Positions 11,952-23,726 of a DNA stretch of 64,000 nt are shown in pieces. Each line of letters starts with the position of its first letter. Within the stretch, counting starts at the first letter, position 1. A program made the position numbers and the translations under genes. The stretch is from Beaufortia kweichowensis (taxonomy: Eukaryota; Chordata; Actinopteri; Cypriniformes; Gastromyzontidae): NCBI GenBank assembly GCA_019155185.1, contig CM032800.1:12034001-12098000 (forward strand), read 5' to 3'. Below the pieces are notes generated by a model. The model had not been told where the DNA came from, did not search any database, and saw nothing but the letters and a program-made list of their open reading frames with translations.

Positions 11952-14507
11952 AGTCACTTTGGATAAAAGCATTTGCAAAATGAATAAATGCCATGTACAT
12001 GTAATGCCCAACAGATGGAGAAGAGATGACTCTTCAAAGAACATAAAATATAAAGTTATTTTATTTTACATTTCATGTGCTCATTTATAAGGAATATGGA
12101 CTGTTATGGATGTGACATTTCTGAAAACAGCACTATACCTGACTATGAAAAATCATGATTTGAACAAAAAAAAGATTTTAAAATCTTTGAGAGAGACCTC
12201 ACATGGGTATTTAAACCACCAGCTATTGACATCTGAGCTATCAGTCTGATGAAAACCTTTAGGTAAGGTTGATTTGCATGGAATTGCCAAATACATATTA
12301 CATAAAAATAAATTTTAGATACAAATGTTTTAATTATTTGTTTTATTTTGTTTTAAAAAACATCACTGCAACAAATTTATCTTTGTGTTAAAAAGTGTTT
12401 TCTTTATCCGAAGCAAAGTCTCATCTGTAATAGTAGAACCACCATGCATAGGCGTTTGGCATATTTACGTGAGAAAAACATTTACAACATTGTTTTTGGA
12501 AGCTGAAAATACCAATGCATACACGACTGAAAGGATGCAATTCACAAGACCACGACAAAGCTGGAAAAATCACTCGGAAACATACAAGCCGCAAAACAAA
12601 ATCTTAACAACAGAGTTGGTAAATAAACATTTAACAGCCACAAAACGGCCCAGTTCCACGGAAAAATTACTGAAACACAAGCTTATACTGCTCATCTGTT
12701 TCTCCATAGGGGTTGTTTGTGTAGACCGGAGGAGATGAAGGGGAGACGGAGGTGAGGTGGGGTCTTTAACTCCAGTTAATTATCACAGGCTGAGAGAGTG
12801 AACATGAAACAACCCAAATCACAAACAATAAGCACACCGCACCGGAACCGACTTTACTGTTCTTTCTGCGGACAAACATACCGTGCGAAATTAAAAAAGA
12901 CACGCGGTGATGAAAAGTGACAAGGCACGTGTAAGCCATCAGAAGGCAACAAAACTGTTGACTGTGTTTCGGTTCTTTCTTGCCCTTTTTCCTAAACATT
13001 GTTCGGTGCGTGTCGGTGAACGAGAAGCATATTTATTTTGCCGCCATCTGTAGCTAATAAAACTCTTAGTCTTAATGCTTCTTTTGGTGTGCTTATTGTT
13101 TTTGCTGGTTATTAGTTTTATTGGCTTTTCGTGAGCAGCTCATTTAAACTGCACAGCTCATTTGAAAACAAAAGAAAAATTCTAGGGATTAGAGTCAATT
13201 TGGATATTTTTACGCATTTGTAACCGAAAAAATCAAGGCCTGGCGAAACAGTCAAACTCACCCAAGATGAGTTTTACCCTCATTTACTTGGGAAAAAAGT
13301 GTTACCTCCTAATAATTTACTTAAGTTAAACAACTAAAATGCATACTTTGTGACATGTTTACATCTAACACTTATTAAATATTGTTTTACTAAGGATTGT
13401 ATGACACATTTTTGCTGGGATATTCTGACCTATACACAAGATCCCTGAAATTGTATCCAAAAATAACAGCGGCATGGTTGTGTAAGTGTTGGCCCCTTAT
13501 GTAATCTTCTAAAGCAACTAAAATTATAGTCATTTAATGGTTGAATGCAAAAAAACAACTTTACACAGATAATTTGGAAAACACTAATATTGTGAAAACT
13601 GACAAAGTCTGGTCTAACTCAACACTCAATTATGAGCTATTTGATGTGCAACAGTTTAGATCAATGAGATTTTACAGACACAGCATTGTTTAAAGAAGTA
13701 TATAATACACATGTCTTGTGTGCTAAAGAAACCGCTAATTGATTTTTAGGCTACTTGCAACACTTAACATTTCCCATTGGTTTCTCTTTTATTTATAAAG
13801 AAACGATGCAAGATTGGTTACAGTGACAAATGCTCTTCCTGTAATGAGAAAAGGGTTTAGACCTGGAGTAAATAAAAGCCGAGTAGACAGTTCTGTGGCT
13901 TTTCACCTCATTAATCCTACATAGGGAAGAGTTAAGGAATGGGGGGCACTTATCTCTGACGGATGAACAATTATGTGTTTCCTTTTGCCTTTTAAAAAAA
14001 CTGAATTCAGATAAAAAAACACAATAAAAACGTAAGCAATATCTACAATATCAAAAAGAATTTAGTTTAGGACTTGCACGTATCTACCGCTACACCACAT
14101 TTAATGTCAAACGTCTTCCCAAATCCTCCCACAAACTCTCTTTATTTTCATAGGATCTTATTTATGTTGAAGTTAAGCCTTCAAGACGACTCTCTTTGAG
14201 GTGAGTTTAAGTCTAAGACAGACTCATTAGTCAGGTGTCTAACTGAGCTTGTAGAAAATCTTGAGAGAGTTTAGATAGCAGCACTGATGCTCAATCTTCC
14301 TTTGAAAATGTCCAGTAGGCACATTACATTACAGCCCTACATCTTACCTCTTCACAACCACTAAGAGAAACAGTTATTACGTTAATCCGCATCGACTATT
14401 CATCTTTAACACGTATAACTAATGCAGCCATAAATTCAACAGCGTCTCTACGGCTCCCTACAGGACGAGTGGGATAAAAAGTGTTGACGAATGATAAAAC
14501 AAGCTTT
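11952..14507. other. intergenic, downstream of trmt11; no gene seen
   Basis: An open frame of 117 codons (12385-12738, plus) shows no domain, and its region continues into a unique-looking, less AT-rich part at 12600-13020 that could be regulatory. The rest is AT-rich with nothing recognisable. Confidence 0.4.
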
Positions 14508-14513
14508 TTTATT
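14508..14513 (-). terminator. polyadenylation signal for trmt11
   Basis: AATAAA on the minus strand, 122 bases beyond the trmt11 stop codon. This is the first canonical signal in the right place. Confidence 0.6.
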
Positions 14514-14939
14514 GAAATCACATTTTGTAGGTACACTAAAGATATTTACACATTAGATGATATAAAAAAGAAAACGGGATTATATAAAACTAATTTAAAA
14601 ACAAATGTATAAATACAACCATAACAGAAAAGTGTTTAATCTTTCTGTGTTCTAGTATCCGTTTCACAAGTCAGATTTGGCTCTTTTCCGTTCTTCTTGG
14701 TGAGACCACTGAAGTATTTCTCTCTGAAGGAGTTGTGGCCATGGTACGGAGTGAAGCGGGGGTCTGCGAGGTGTGCTAGTATGTCTGTCTCCTGCAAAAC
14801 AAAACACTTTTAGGAGATTTTCTACATTTGTTGCATTCTATTTAAATAACAATAAATTGGCAACTGACATTCAGTACAAACAGTATTAATATACATAGAG
14901 TTTGAACAGGAATGGTTGTAATATTTGCCCCGGTTGCTA

Positions 14940-15060
14940 GTTTAAAGAAAAGTTCACCCCAAAAAAAATATCTGTCATCATTTATTTACCCATCATGCAG
15001 TTCCAAATTTGTGACTTTCTTATTTACATAAAAAAAGAAGGGGGAGAAACTCTATAGTAC
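14940..15060. repeat. family A repeat, truncated copy
   Basis: Begins 'AAAGTTCACCCCAAAAA' and includes 'CTGTCATCATTTATTTACCC', then loses similarity after 'TGACTTTCTTATTTACAT'. Confidence 0.65.
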
Positions 15061-16781
15061 TGTACTGGTCACTCTTTTTCTTGCAATTACACTATACAGA
15101 ACCCAAAAATATCATTTTCAATTTGAAAACAAAGCAGACCAGACGTTTTATATACAGTATCTATATACAGGATTAATCGATTAAGTGGTTCAAAACAAAG
15201 TCAAAATTCACAAATCCCATCACTAGAAACCTATATAAAAACATTACTTAAATAGGGAATCCGTAACTTTTGCCTCTCCATTGCTATCTCTCTGTTCAAA
15301 ACCTAAAATTGTCATACATGATGTCACACATTATTTACACATTATTACACAACTTACACATGATTTCAAGCTAAAATTATAAATCATTATTACAGGCTTA
15401 CCGCTGCAAATTATGGTAAAGTAAAAAGATAGCTATACAACTTTTATGTACTTGCAACAATCACTGATTTTAATTTATTTTTAACCCAAAAGTTACATTT
15501 TGCTGCTTTGAGCATTCTACATAAGAAAGAAAGTCTGCAGGCCTGGAAAACATGATGGTAAGTATGTAATGACTCTTCTCTGTGTACTAACAATTTTCAT
15601 CATCTTGAAATTTGTGATGCAAAGAAAGCGAACTGTACCGAACAAACCCCACCAAACTAAGCCACACTATAATAAAATCACAGATACAGACAAACGTTTG
15701 GCGTAGTTTCGCATTTTTCCGCCTTCCCTTCACAAGCTCAAGTCGAGTGTGTAATGACAGACAGCAGAGTGTTAAGTTTGACAGATTTGGCTGGTTCTTA
15801 AGCAGGATCTGCTGTAGGCCATAAGAGAAGCACACTGCCTTGCAGGGCTCAAGAGGTGGCAGAAAGGCCGCACACTTAATGTGATGATTTCAGCCCCGTG
15901 CCTGCAAACCATCACCAGCACCTTCCATTATTCACTCTCCTCTGCCAGTAAGCCAGGACGCTGTTTGGGTCACACACGCAGGGCCTTAGTTTACAATGTA
16001 ACGGGTCACCCCAACATCGTCCCGAGAGGGGAGACGCACATGGTTTGCACAATACAGAGAACACATTACACAGTCTCTGATATTGGGACAGTCAACAAGA
16101 GGTCTAGAGCATTTGAAATGGTGTTTTCTAAGCTACTGCTGGTTTTTATCTCCATAAACTGCACTGAAAGATCCAATGCCAAGATCAGAGCTCCTTCAGT
16201 ATTGGGAGATGGGCCAATTTTTATTCAAAGAACACACAAATACGTCAATTTTTGATATGGGGAGGCCACATATACCTCTTCCGGGTTTGAATTGTAGGGC
16301 GTCGGAGACACATGCCAGTCAGTGCGGATATGCGTATGCGTTTTTCACAAGAAGCTTTTATGGGAACAATTTGGGGTTTAAAAGCGGTTGTCAAATCCAA
16401 AGATGGATTATTTTCCATACAATGTGTGATTAAGTCATTAAAGGAGGGTAAAAGAGTGAGTCAAGCGTAGCCAGATGGTCTGATTATTTTCAGAGCATTC
16501 AACTCAGAACCATAAACACAGAGTAATGATATATTCAGTATTCAGTGTATTCAGAAACACACGTCAACAGTTAACATATTATGAGCAGACATATTTCACA
16601 TAACTAATGTCAGGGTTTAATGTATTTTTTAGACTGGAAGATGTGTATCACAAACAGCACCATGGAGGAACAATTTTACAAGGTCGTTGGGTAGATGGAA
16701 GGAGGGAAGCAAAACAGTAAACGGTGCAAAAAGTGAAAACAAATGAAAGAGGTAAGATGTATTGGAGCTTAACTAAATATG

Positions 16782-17284
16782 TACAGTAGGGGCCAAAAGT
16801 GATTTCTGGAGGGGATACTTGAACAATATTTTCCTTTTTTCCTCTTTTGACCCTACAGTTCCGATTAAACCATTACAGTATGATGGGGTCCAAATGCTGA
16901 AAACACCCAAATCAGTTCAATCACATATAAAAAAAATTATTTAACAAATTATTTTGAAAAAGGGCAAAAAACCATATCATGGAATATGGGGTTTATTTTA
17001 ATATGCAAAAATGGCCAAAAACTCAAAAGTACACAGGAAGTAGAACATACACCGTCTACAATATAATCAGTTATTAATATATTTCACAGTTTTTATTACA
17101 TTGTTTCTTCTGAGCATTGAATAAATAAGCTTTGCATCTGTAAAGGTACGCGTCAGTTTAGACTCCAAACAACTACACAACATGCATACAAAACCATTAC
17201 CACATTTTCATTAGTAATGGGTTTGAATCAAGAACAAAGACATCAGTTTTCCTAGGTCAGACATTACTTTTGGCCACTACTGTA
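16782..17284. mobile_element. non-autonomous Tc1/mariner-like element (TIR, TA target)
   Basis: 503 bases with terminal inverted repeats. The left end TACAGTAGGGGCCAAAAGT matches the right end (reverse complement TACAGTAGTGGCCAAAAGT) at 22 of the first 25 positions. Both ends include TA, fitting a TA target duplication. There is no transposase frame. It lies in trmt11 intron 12, ending 38 bases from exon 12. Confidence 0.75.
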
Positions 17285-17476
17285 TTTATAAATCACGACT
17301 AAACAAAGACAGAATGGCATACCTCAGGCTCCTTGGTCTTCTCCATGGTGATCAGTCTTCTTGAAGTGTGGCTGGACAGAGTCTGTTCACAGTTACTGAC
17401 GAGTGTGAGACATGGATGAAGAGGGACCATCTCCTCACAGTACCTACATGACACAGTAGAGATAACAACTTTAGAT

Positions 17477-17668
17477 TAAAGGGATAGTTCACCCAAAAAT
17501 AAAAATTCTGTCATTATTTGTTCACCCATAAAACCTTTTTTTTGTGTGGAGAAAACAAGAAGATATTTTGAGAAATTTGTGTTCATATAATGAAAGGCAA
17601 TGTTGTTTGGTTACAAATGTTCTTCAAAATATCTTCTTTTGTGTTCTGCAGAAGAAAGAAAGTCAGGA
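17477..17668. repeat. family A repeat, near-complete copy
   Basis: Starts 'TAAAGGGATAGTTCACCC', includes 'TTGTTTGGTTACAAATGTTC' and ends 'CTGCAGAAGAAAGAAAGTCA'. Confidence 0.8.
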
Positions 17669-18510
17669 ATCACTGTAGTAACATAAATAATATACCACAG
17701 ACAACAATCAGTGTCTTGCTATACTAACAAGCAAAATATGTTTGGGTATGTGTCATGATGCACACTGTATTGTGCTTTAATATAAAGCTCGCCGGTCAGT
17801 GCCAAGGCTAAAAAAGTCCTTTCTTTGAGAAAGACCAAACTATATGCTGTTCCCATAGGTCTGAAAGAGTTGGTAGGGCCATCAATTCAGCAGGGAGTTG
17901 AGTTGGTGGGCTGTTAAACGTTTACTCGCTGACAGACACGGTCGCACGCTCCAACTCCCTTCATTTTTCAGACCATTATGTAAATATGGCTTGAAAATCA
18001 CAAGAAACGGTCGGGGGCAGCTAGCTGTAGCCGAACGTGATCCGCACAAACCCACTGATCCACAAACCGCTGAGCACACACAGTTAGCTGCATTTCAAAC
18101 AAATCATAAATTATGTGCCCTCTTTTCAACAGGCCTGACAAAGCAAAACAAGAGGGCATATGAAGCATACATACTCTCCATCGCACTGTTTACACCGAGC
18201 TACTGCTGTCACCTTGGAGAAATGTCTAACAAATGTCAGCGTTCCAGGAAAGGGCTCTCTGGAGTCCTCGTTCTACAGAAATCACATGACAGAATCATAT
18301 TTCGGAATATACAGCGATGAGTCAGAATGGGGAGATGACATCAGTACTAGTGCATTATGTGGAAAATGCTCACGTCTGCCTTCACCCAACCACAGTCAGA
18401 CCATATGAAAAAGATTATTGTTGTGTTTGTGGTGATATGCAGTAGTAACCAAACACTTTATGAAAGTCAATAAATCTATTCACTTGGGCACAAACTGACA
18501 TCAAGCTTCT

Positions 18511-18670
18511 TAAAGGGATAGTTCACCCAAACATGGAATGGATCTTTTTGTCCCCTCAAATTCATTTTTGTATGACTTTCTCTATCATGCAGAACTCAAA
18601 AGAAGATATTTTGAAGAATGTTGGTAACCAAACAACATTGACATCCATTGTATGGACACAAAACCACTCC
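18511..18670. repeat. family A repeat, partial copy
   Basis: Starts 'TTAAAGGGATAGTTCACCC' and contains 'AAAAGAAGATATTTTGAAG', 'GTTGGTAACCAAACAACATT' and 'CATCCATTGTATGGACACA'. Confidence 0.8.
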
Positions 18671-18946
18671 TTTACTTTACTATTCCACTACACACCATTC
18701 AATATAAGTGCGTCTAACACCATTTTCAGAATTAAGGCCAAAATGAAGTTACTCCTTTCATTTTGTTGGCATAATGGTGTGCGAGTGACAAACGATTGGA
18801 TATTTACAGTGGGGTCACAGTGTCTGATCAGAGGATGAGACACAAGAGATGGGAGGAGGGTTTAGAAATAGAACGACAGTCTTCTAGAAAACAGACCCTT
18901 CACCATGTGTGGTCTTAAATAACACACTGAGTTACAGCAGACACTG

Positions 18947-19584
18947 TAGGCGCATTTCCATTACCCTTCAAAGTGCGCAAATTGAAATTGCGAATTGAAA
19001 ATACGCAAAAACGGCCATATATCTCTAAACTATTTTTAGCTTGCATGAAGTGGTTTTAGGCAATGCGAAAAGGAATAATTCGCCAAACTGCAACAGAAAT
19101 GTTTTTTTTTTCGCATTTACAGGTCACATGGCATACGTAAAAAGTTATATGATCATTCTTTAAAGATGCAGAATTATGTGCGGAAACAAGACAGTTTTTT
19201 GTTAAACTAATGAAATACAAAAAATACAGGAATATTAGATTCCAAGCAATAGAGAAATGCATTTAACAAGACTTGAAAGCAGACATTAAAGGGCTTTGAC
19301 AAGCCGTGGCAAATCTTACGATCCAAATAGAAAGTATAGGGGGCTTGCCTCGCCATTACTGCTTGTATCCGTCTCCGATTAAAAACAAAAATAGTGCGTT
19401 GACTGCGATATAAGTAAACCTTCCTATAGCCTATCTGTTACCATGATTTTTAGAATATCCTGAGAGGACGAGTTTTTGTCGCATAGTATGGTTAATAGAA
19501 ATGCCGTCATTTTGCAATAGTTTTTATCGAAATTTAGAAAATATCGTAAAAGTTTTGCGCAAATTTGTAATGGAAACGTGCCTA
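18947..19584. mobile_element. non-autonomous DNA transposon with terminal inverted repeats
   Basis: 638 bases. The left end TAGGCGCATTTCCATTAC and the right end (reverse complement TAGGCACGTTTCCATTAC) agree at 16 of 18 positions, and both are followed by a subterminal GCGCAAA motif. No transposase frame and no clean target duplication were seen. It lies in trmt11 intron 11. The superfamily is not determined. Confidence 0.7.
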
Positions 19585-20799
19585 TTGACTGAAGCTGTGG
19601 AGGGATAATGAAAGTGACTATAAGGATGAAAGTTCCCAATGTCACCTTTCTGCTATTGAGGTAACAAGCTTGACTGGATATGGAAGCACAATGAAAGACA
19701 AGAGTGTCTTTTAAAGTCTTTTAATTGATTTGGGGGTTGATGGTTAACACAAGAAAACAAAGCAGATGATTTGGTACTAAGGACTGCAGGTTCCTGCTTA
19801 TTGTTAAAAAGGTAAACCGGCCCATCAGTTATAAGTTTATTTGACACCAAAGTTTATAAACAAACGTGCTCTACACAAACCCTTGTGCCAAAACCAGCGC
19901 CCCCTTGTGGGTTTTGTGCAAAGTTTTCTTAGAATTTTTTACTTATTTTGTATTCCACAAAAACAGAATGCAAATTGGATAGCATGAAGGCGCATAAACG
20001 AAGACAGAAATTTAATTTTAAAGCAATCTAATCCTTTAAAGAGAGACAACGTAAGCTAAATTAATCACTTTTTGCGTCAGCAATCCTGAGTAAATAATTC
20101 CTGTAACCACACAAGGGAAAATCTGTTGATGGTGCTTATATGACTGAAACACAGATGAGGTAAATGTGAAGATCACACACCACAGACCCTCCTCTATCTC
20201 ACTAGTTTTCAAGTGCCCTGTAATCATTAGATAGCATGATTTGTGGACACGGCTGTTTGTGGTCAACGGAAAAGCCCCACGGCTTCACACCTGCTCCACA
20301 GCTCAGCATGACCTCAGGTCAGCATGCAGGTTTAACACCACTACAGAAGAGGCTTGAGCTACTGATATGGTCTCAGTCTATCTGCCTCACAGAATATGGT
20401 GCAAGATAGCCCTCTAGTGATGGCTTTTCATAGACATATTCAGGGTTAATGATTTGCATCTTCAACAGTAACTGTTACCAATATATTAAAAGTAATAATA
20501 ATAATTAATATAATAATTGATTTAATTCTACGTTTGATTTGTCTGATTAGATTGACTTACTCTGGTCTGTAAACTGGAAGCCAGTAGACAAGACGACCGC
20601 CCACAACCAAATGACGGGCCGAGAAATTCAAGAGGTCAGCGAAGATGTCACTCAGGTGATATGCCATTGAAACAGGGACATGGCTTTCTCCAGAGCTGTA
20701 TACGAATACAAAACACAATTACTTAACAGAAAGAATAATGTTCGTGTTCTTAAAATAAATGTAAACATGTGCTTGCTTTTTGTATAAAGAAAAACTTAG

Positions 20800-21015
20800 C
20801 CCAGCAATAAAAATATGAAAATTATTTCTTTATTTATTTAGCCTCAAGTCATTTCAAACCTGTATGACTTTCTTTCTACTGCAGAACACAAAAGCAGATA
20901 TTTTGAAGAATTTTGGTACCCAAACAACATTGATTCCCATTGACTTCCATTGAAAGAACACAAAACCATTTCTCAGAATACCTTCATTTGTGCTCCACAG
21001 AAGAAAGAGTCTCTA
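20800..21015. repeat. family A repeat in trmt11 intron 10
   Basis: Contains 'AAGTCATTTCAAACCTGTAT', 'GACTTTCTTTCTACTGCAG', 'AAGCAGATATTTTGAAGAA' and 'ACAACATTGATTCCCATTG'. The intron itself spans 20696-21269. Confidence 0.8.
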
Positions 21016-22042
21016 CATGCATACGGGTGAAATATATTTTGTTATATTATTTTCTTACACAAAATAATTACTAGTCCTTTAAACTCAACATCCCAAAGCC
21101 ATTCTCTATTACTAATTCATATAAAGTTGTCTACTACAGTAACAGTTCATCATCTTTATTGGATTACTGGCTCTGTAAAACTATAAAGCTGTAGTCTTAA
21201 CAGCAAATGTGAAGAGCACATCTGCACTGCACACGTTAAAATGCAGGTGCAGAAAGGTGATGGGCTTACAAGTCATCTGTAGGTTTGGTGATGTCTTTAT
21301 GGGATCCTGTTCTCCTTGTCGACTCACGAATACCATATGGAGCTTCACGAGAGAGAAGAAAAGTATATCCGAGTTAGCTAGCATTTTAGCAGCATAAAAC
21401 ATCAAAGCAAGTCATACAAAGTCGAAGGAAAAGAGTTATGGAACATCAAAATAAGCGACATAAAGTTGTTTTTGTAGGCCTACAACTTAGCCACTTGGTT
21501 ACACAATAAACTAGGAGTTTTCGCATAAAAAGACACACTTCACAGAACATCACTACCTTATGTCTACCTATTGTTAAAAGATTTCTCAGAAGAAACATAC
21601 GGTCTGTAACAATGGCATCAAAGAGTGTGTTTTTTCTCCAGACAGGTTTGGAAGCGTCAGACACCATGACGTCCACGTACAGACTCTCAGCCCCATACTG
21701 CCTCAGGTTTGCTCGGATGTTCTCATCTGGACCTCTCCATTTCTGATTCTTCCTGCTGGCTTTTCCTGCAACCGTTTTAAACGTTTACAGGTGCATGACC
21801 ACTGGAGGAATGACAAACTAAATATATCATGTGAAAAACTCCAAAGAAAGAAATGGTTAAGATTTTGATTTACATTAACAGATTTGGCAAACTCTTGTTC
21901 TGAACTACTCAAACTGAGCTGCAGGAAATCTTTAAAGAAAACATGCTTGTCAAATCCTTACCTATTCCGTGGATAGTGTTATAATCAATGTCTGTCCCAC
22001 ATACATAAGCCCCGAAGTGTGAACATGCCACCAGAAGACTGC

Positions 22043-23664
22043 CTGAAAAACAACAAAGAGGACAAAAACTGGGTGATCAGAAGACTAAATTTAAAGGTAA
22101 AGAATGTAACATACTGTTGCTTAAATACTTTATATACACAGACAATTTGTGTATTTATATGTCATATGGCTGATTTCCCCCCCAAAATATAAACACTGTG
22201 TCACTTCAAAACTTTGTTTTTGAATCACTTCCACTTGTCTTAACCAATAGCATGAGTTTGTGCTGTTAATATCTTTTTGTTCGACCAATGGCAGGTGGAA
22301 GAGTCTCCGGAAAGCCTATTAAAAGTTTTAATTGGCAATCTGCTATTTTTACAATTGCATTTACTATCATCACTCACGCAGCAGCTACACACATTACCTT
22401 TATATAAGAAAATGATAAAAGCCCGAGCAATTTCTCTGATTACAGATCTCATTAACTGCTTAACACTTTCTCTCTGCTGCTAAAACTACAGCTTATAAAG
22501 CTTTCAGCCACCCTAAGGATCATTCAACTGAAACCAGCAGTAAATGAACACATCTGGCCAGCAGATCTCCAACAACACTCCACATACACGTTTGATAAAG
22601 CCTGGCTACATCATGGCACGCTACAAACTCATTTACAGTCTGGGTTTGGGAAAGAGAGCTGGAGAGATAAATGACACCCTAAAAAGCCTGTGAAGTTAGA
22701 AAGTACAACTTTCAAAGTAACAAAAAGCGCAAAGACTAAAAATATTAAAAGTGAAAATTGTGTGGTATTATATTTTCTTTACATAAGCCATAAGAGAAGC
22801 TCCTATAGACGTTGACTTCTGGTTTCTGTTAGGCAGGAATGAAAAACAGAAGATGATGACATATCTTCAATCAGTCACGACAAGCCGTCAGAGCTCATTT
22901 CAGTCAAAGCGAGACACAAACACCTGTTTCAGTTTGGCCCAACATGTCTCTAAACCCTGCTGAAAAGTCATAGTACTTAACCACATTCAAGGTATTTTGA
23001 TGAATTCAACAAAAAGCTGATTGTTTGAAACAGCCAATGAGACACCATGTTTGAACTTTTTAGGAAAATCTATTAACAGCTGAGACAAGAATCAGCTATT
23101 AAGCAGAGACAAGTGTCCTCTAAAAATAAAACAGATCCTTTAACAAGTAACTGAGGCTGAATAAAATCGTCAAGTAATGTAACAAAATGTCATTTTAGGA
23201 ATAAACAATGGTAATAGTGTGTGTATACAAAGTACAGCAGAGATATGGTCACAAATGTGTGTATAATAGCTATTGTACAAAAACTCTGAATGTGACTCAT
23301 CCAATCAGATGTGAGAGCTGAAACTATCTGTTTGTAAGCAGAATGACACGGCATCATAGCGCCTCACTGCTCGCATATGCGCACCGTCTGCAGCTTCCAT
23401 CAATCACACAGAACCGTGGCTCTGCGGTGTGACAAGCAAACATATGGCATAATAACTGACAACAGCCCCTCGTGCATGCAGCATACTTAGGAAATGTAGT
23501 GTAAAATACAAAGAGCTACTTGGAATGAAAAACATATCCCGGAAACTGTTTTGGAAACTGGTGTCATGATTTTTGAATTATATAGAAAGATTCAAATAAT
23601 CTAAGAAAAGACTGCATCCAAAGCCAAACCACTAGATGCATTGAGATGATAGAAATGAATATAC
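22043..23664 (-). other. trmt11 intron 7, with a possible embedded regulatory island
   Basis: No other gene seen. The stretch at about 23330-23490 is GC-richer than the rest (TCGCATATGCGCACCGTCTG) and unique-looking. It could be an enhancer hosted in a bystander intron, but conservation was not tested. Confidence 0.4.
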
Positions 23665-23724
23665 CTGTTCCAACAAATGGGTCATAGACCAGGTCATTAG
23701 TCTTTACTTTGGCATGATTGGCCA

Positions 23725-23726
23725 TT
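23725..23726 (-). other. one-base insertion (frameshift) in trmt11 exon 7
   Basis: On the minus strand the exon reads TTC ATT A ATG GCC AAT CAT, where the family expects F-I-M-A-N-H. One of two adjacent A residues (23725-23726) is surplus. Exon 7 is 158 bases, whereas the phases of exons 6 and 8 require 157, so the size confirms the insertion independently. The shifted frame stops nine codons later, upstream of the DPFVGTG motif. The base sits in a two-A run, which does not single out a long homopolymer error. Confidence 0.9.

Larger units (their letters stand above)
14792..17322 (-). other. trmt11 intron 12
   Basis: Holds a truncated family A repeat at about 14940-15060, a less AT-rich and possibly regulatory stretch at about 15840-16420, and a TIR element at 16782-17284. 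Long open frames at 15881-16255 and 16176-16433 (plus) have no recognisable domain. Confidence 0.8.
17444..20560 (-). other. trmt11 intron 11
   Basis: A 3.1-kb intron carrying two family A repeats (17477-17668, 18511-18670) and a TIR element (18947-19584). A 140-codon plus-strand frame at 17898-18320 is antisense to the intron and has no domain. Confidence 0.85.

Noticed and set aside
12385..12738. 117-codon plus-strand open frame
   Set aside because: No recognisable domain and composition like the AT-rich surroundings.
17898..18320. 140-codon plus-strand open frame
   Set aside because: Antisense inside trmt11 intron 11, no domain, no splice or start context; overlapping frames are open on the other strand too.
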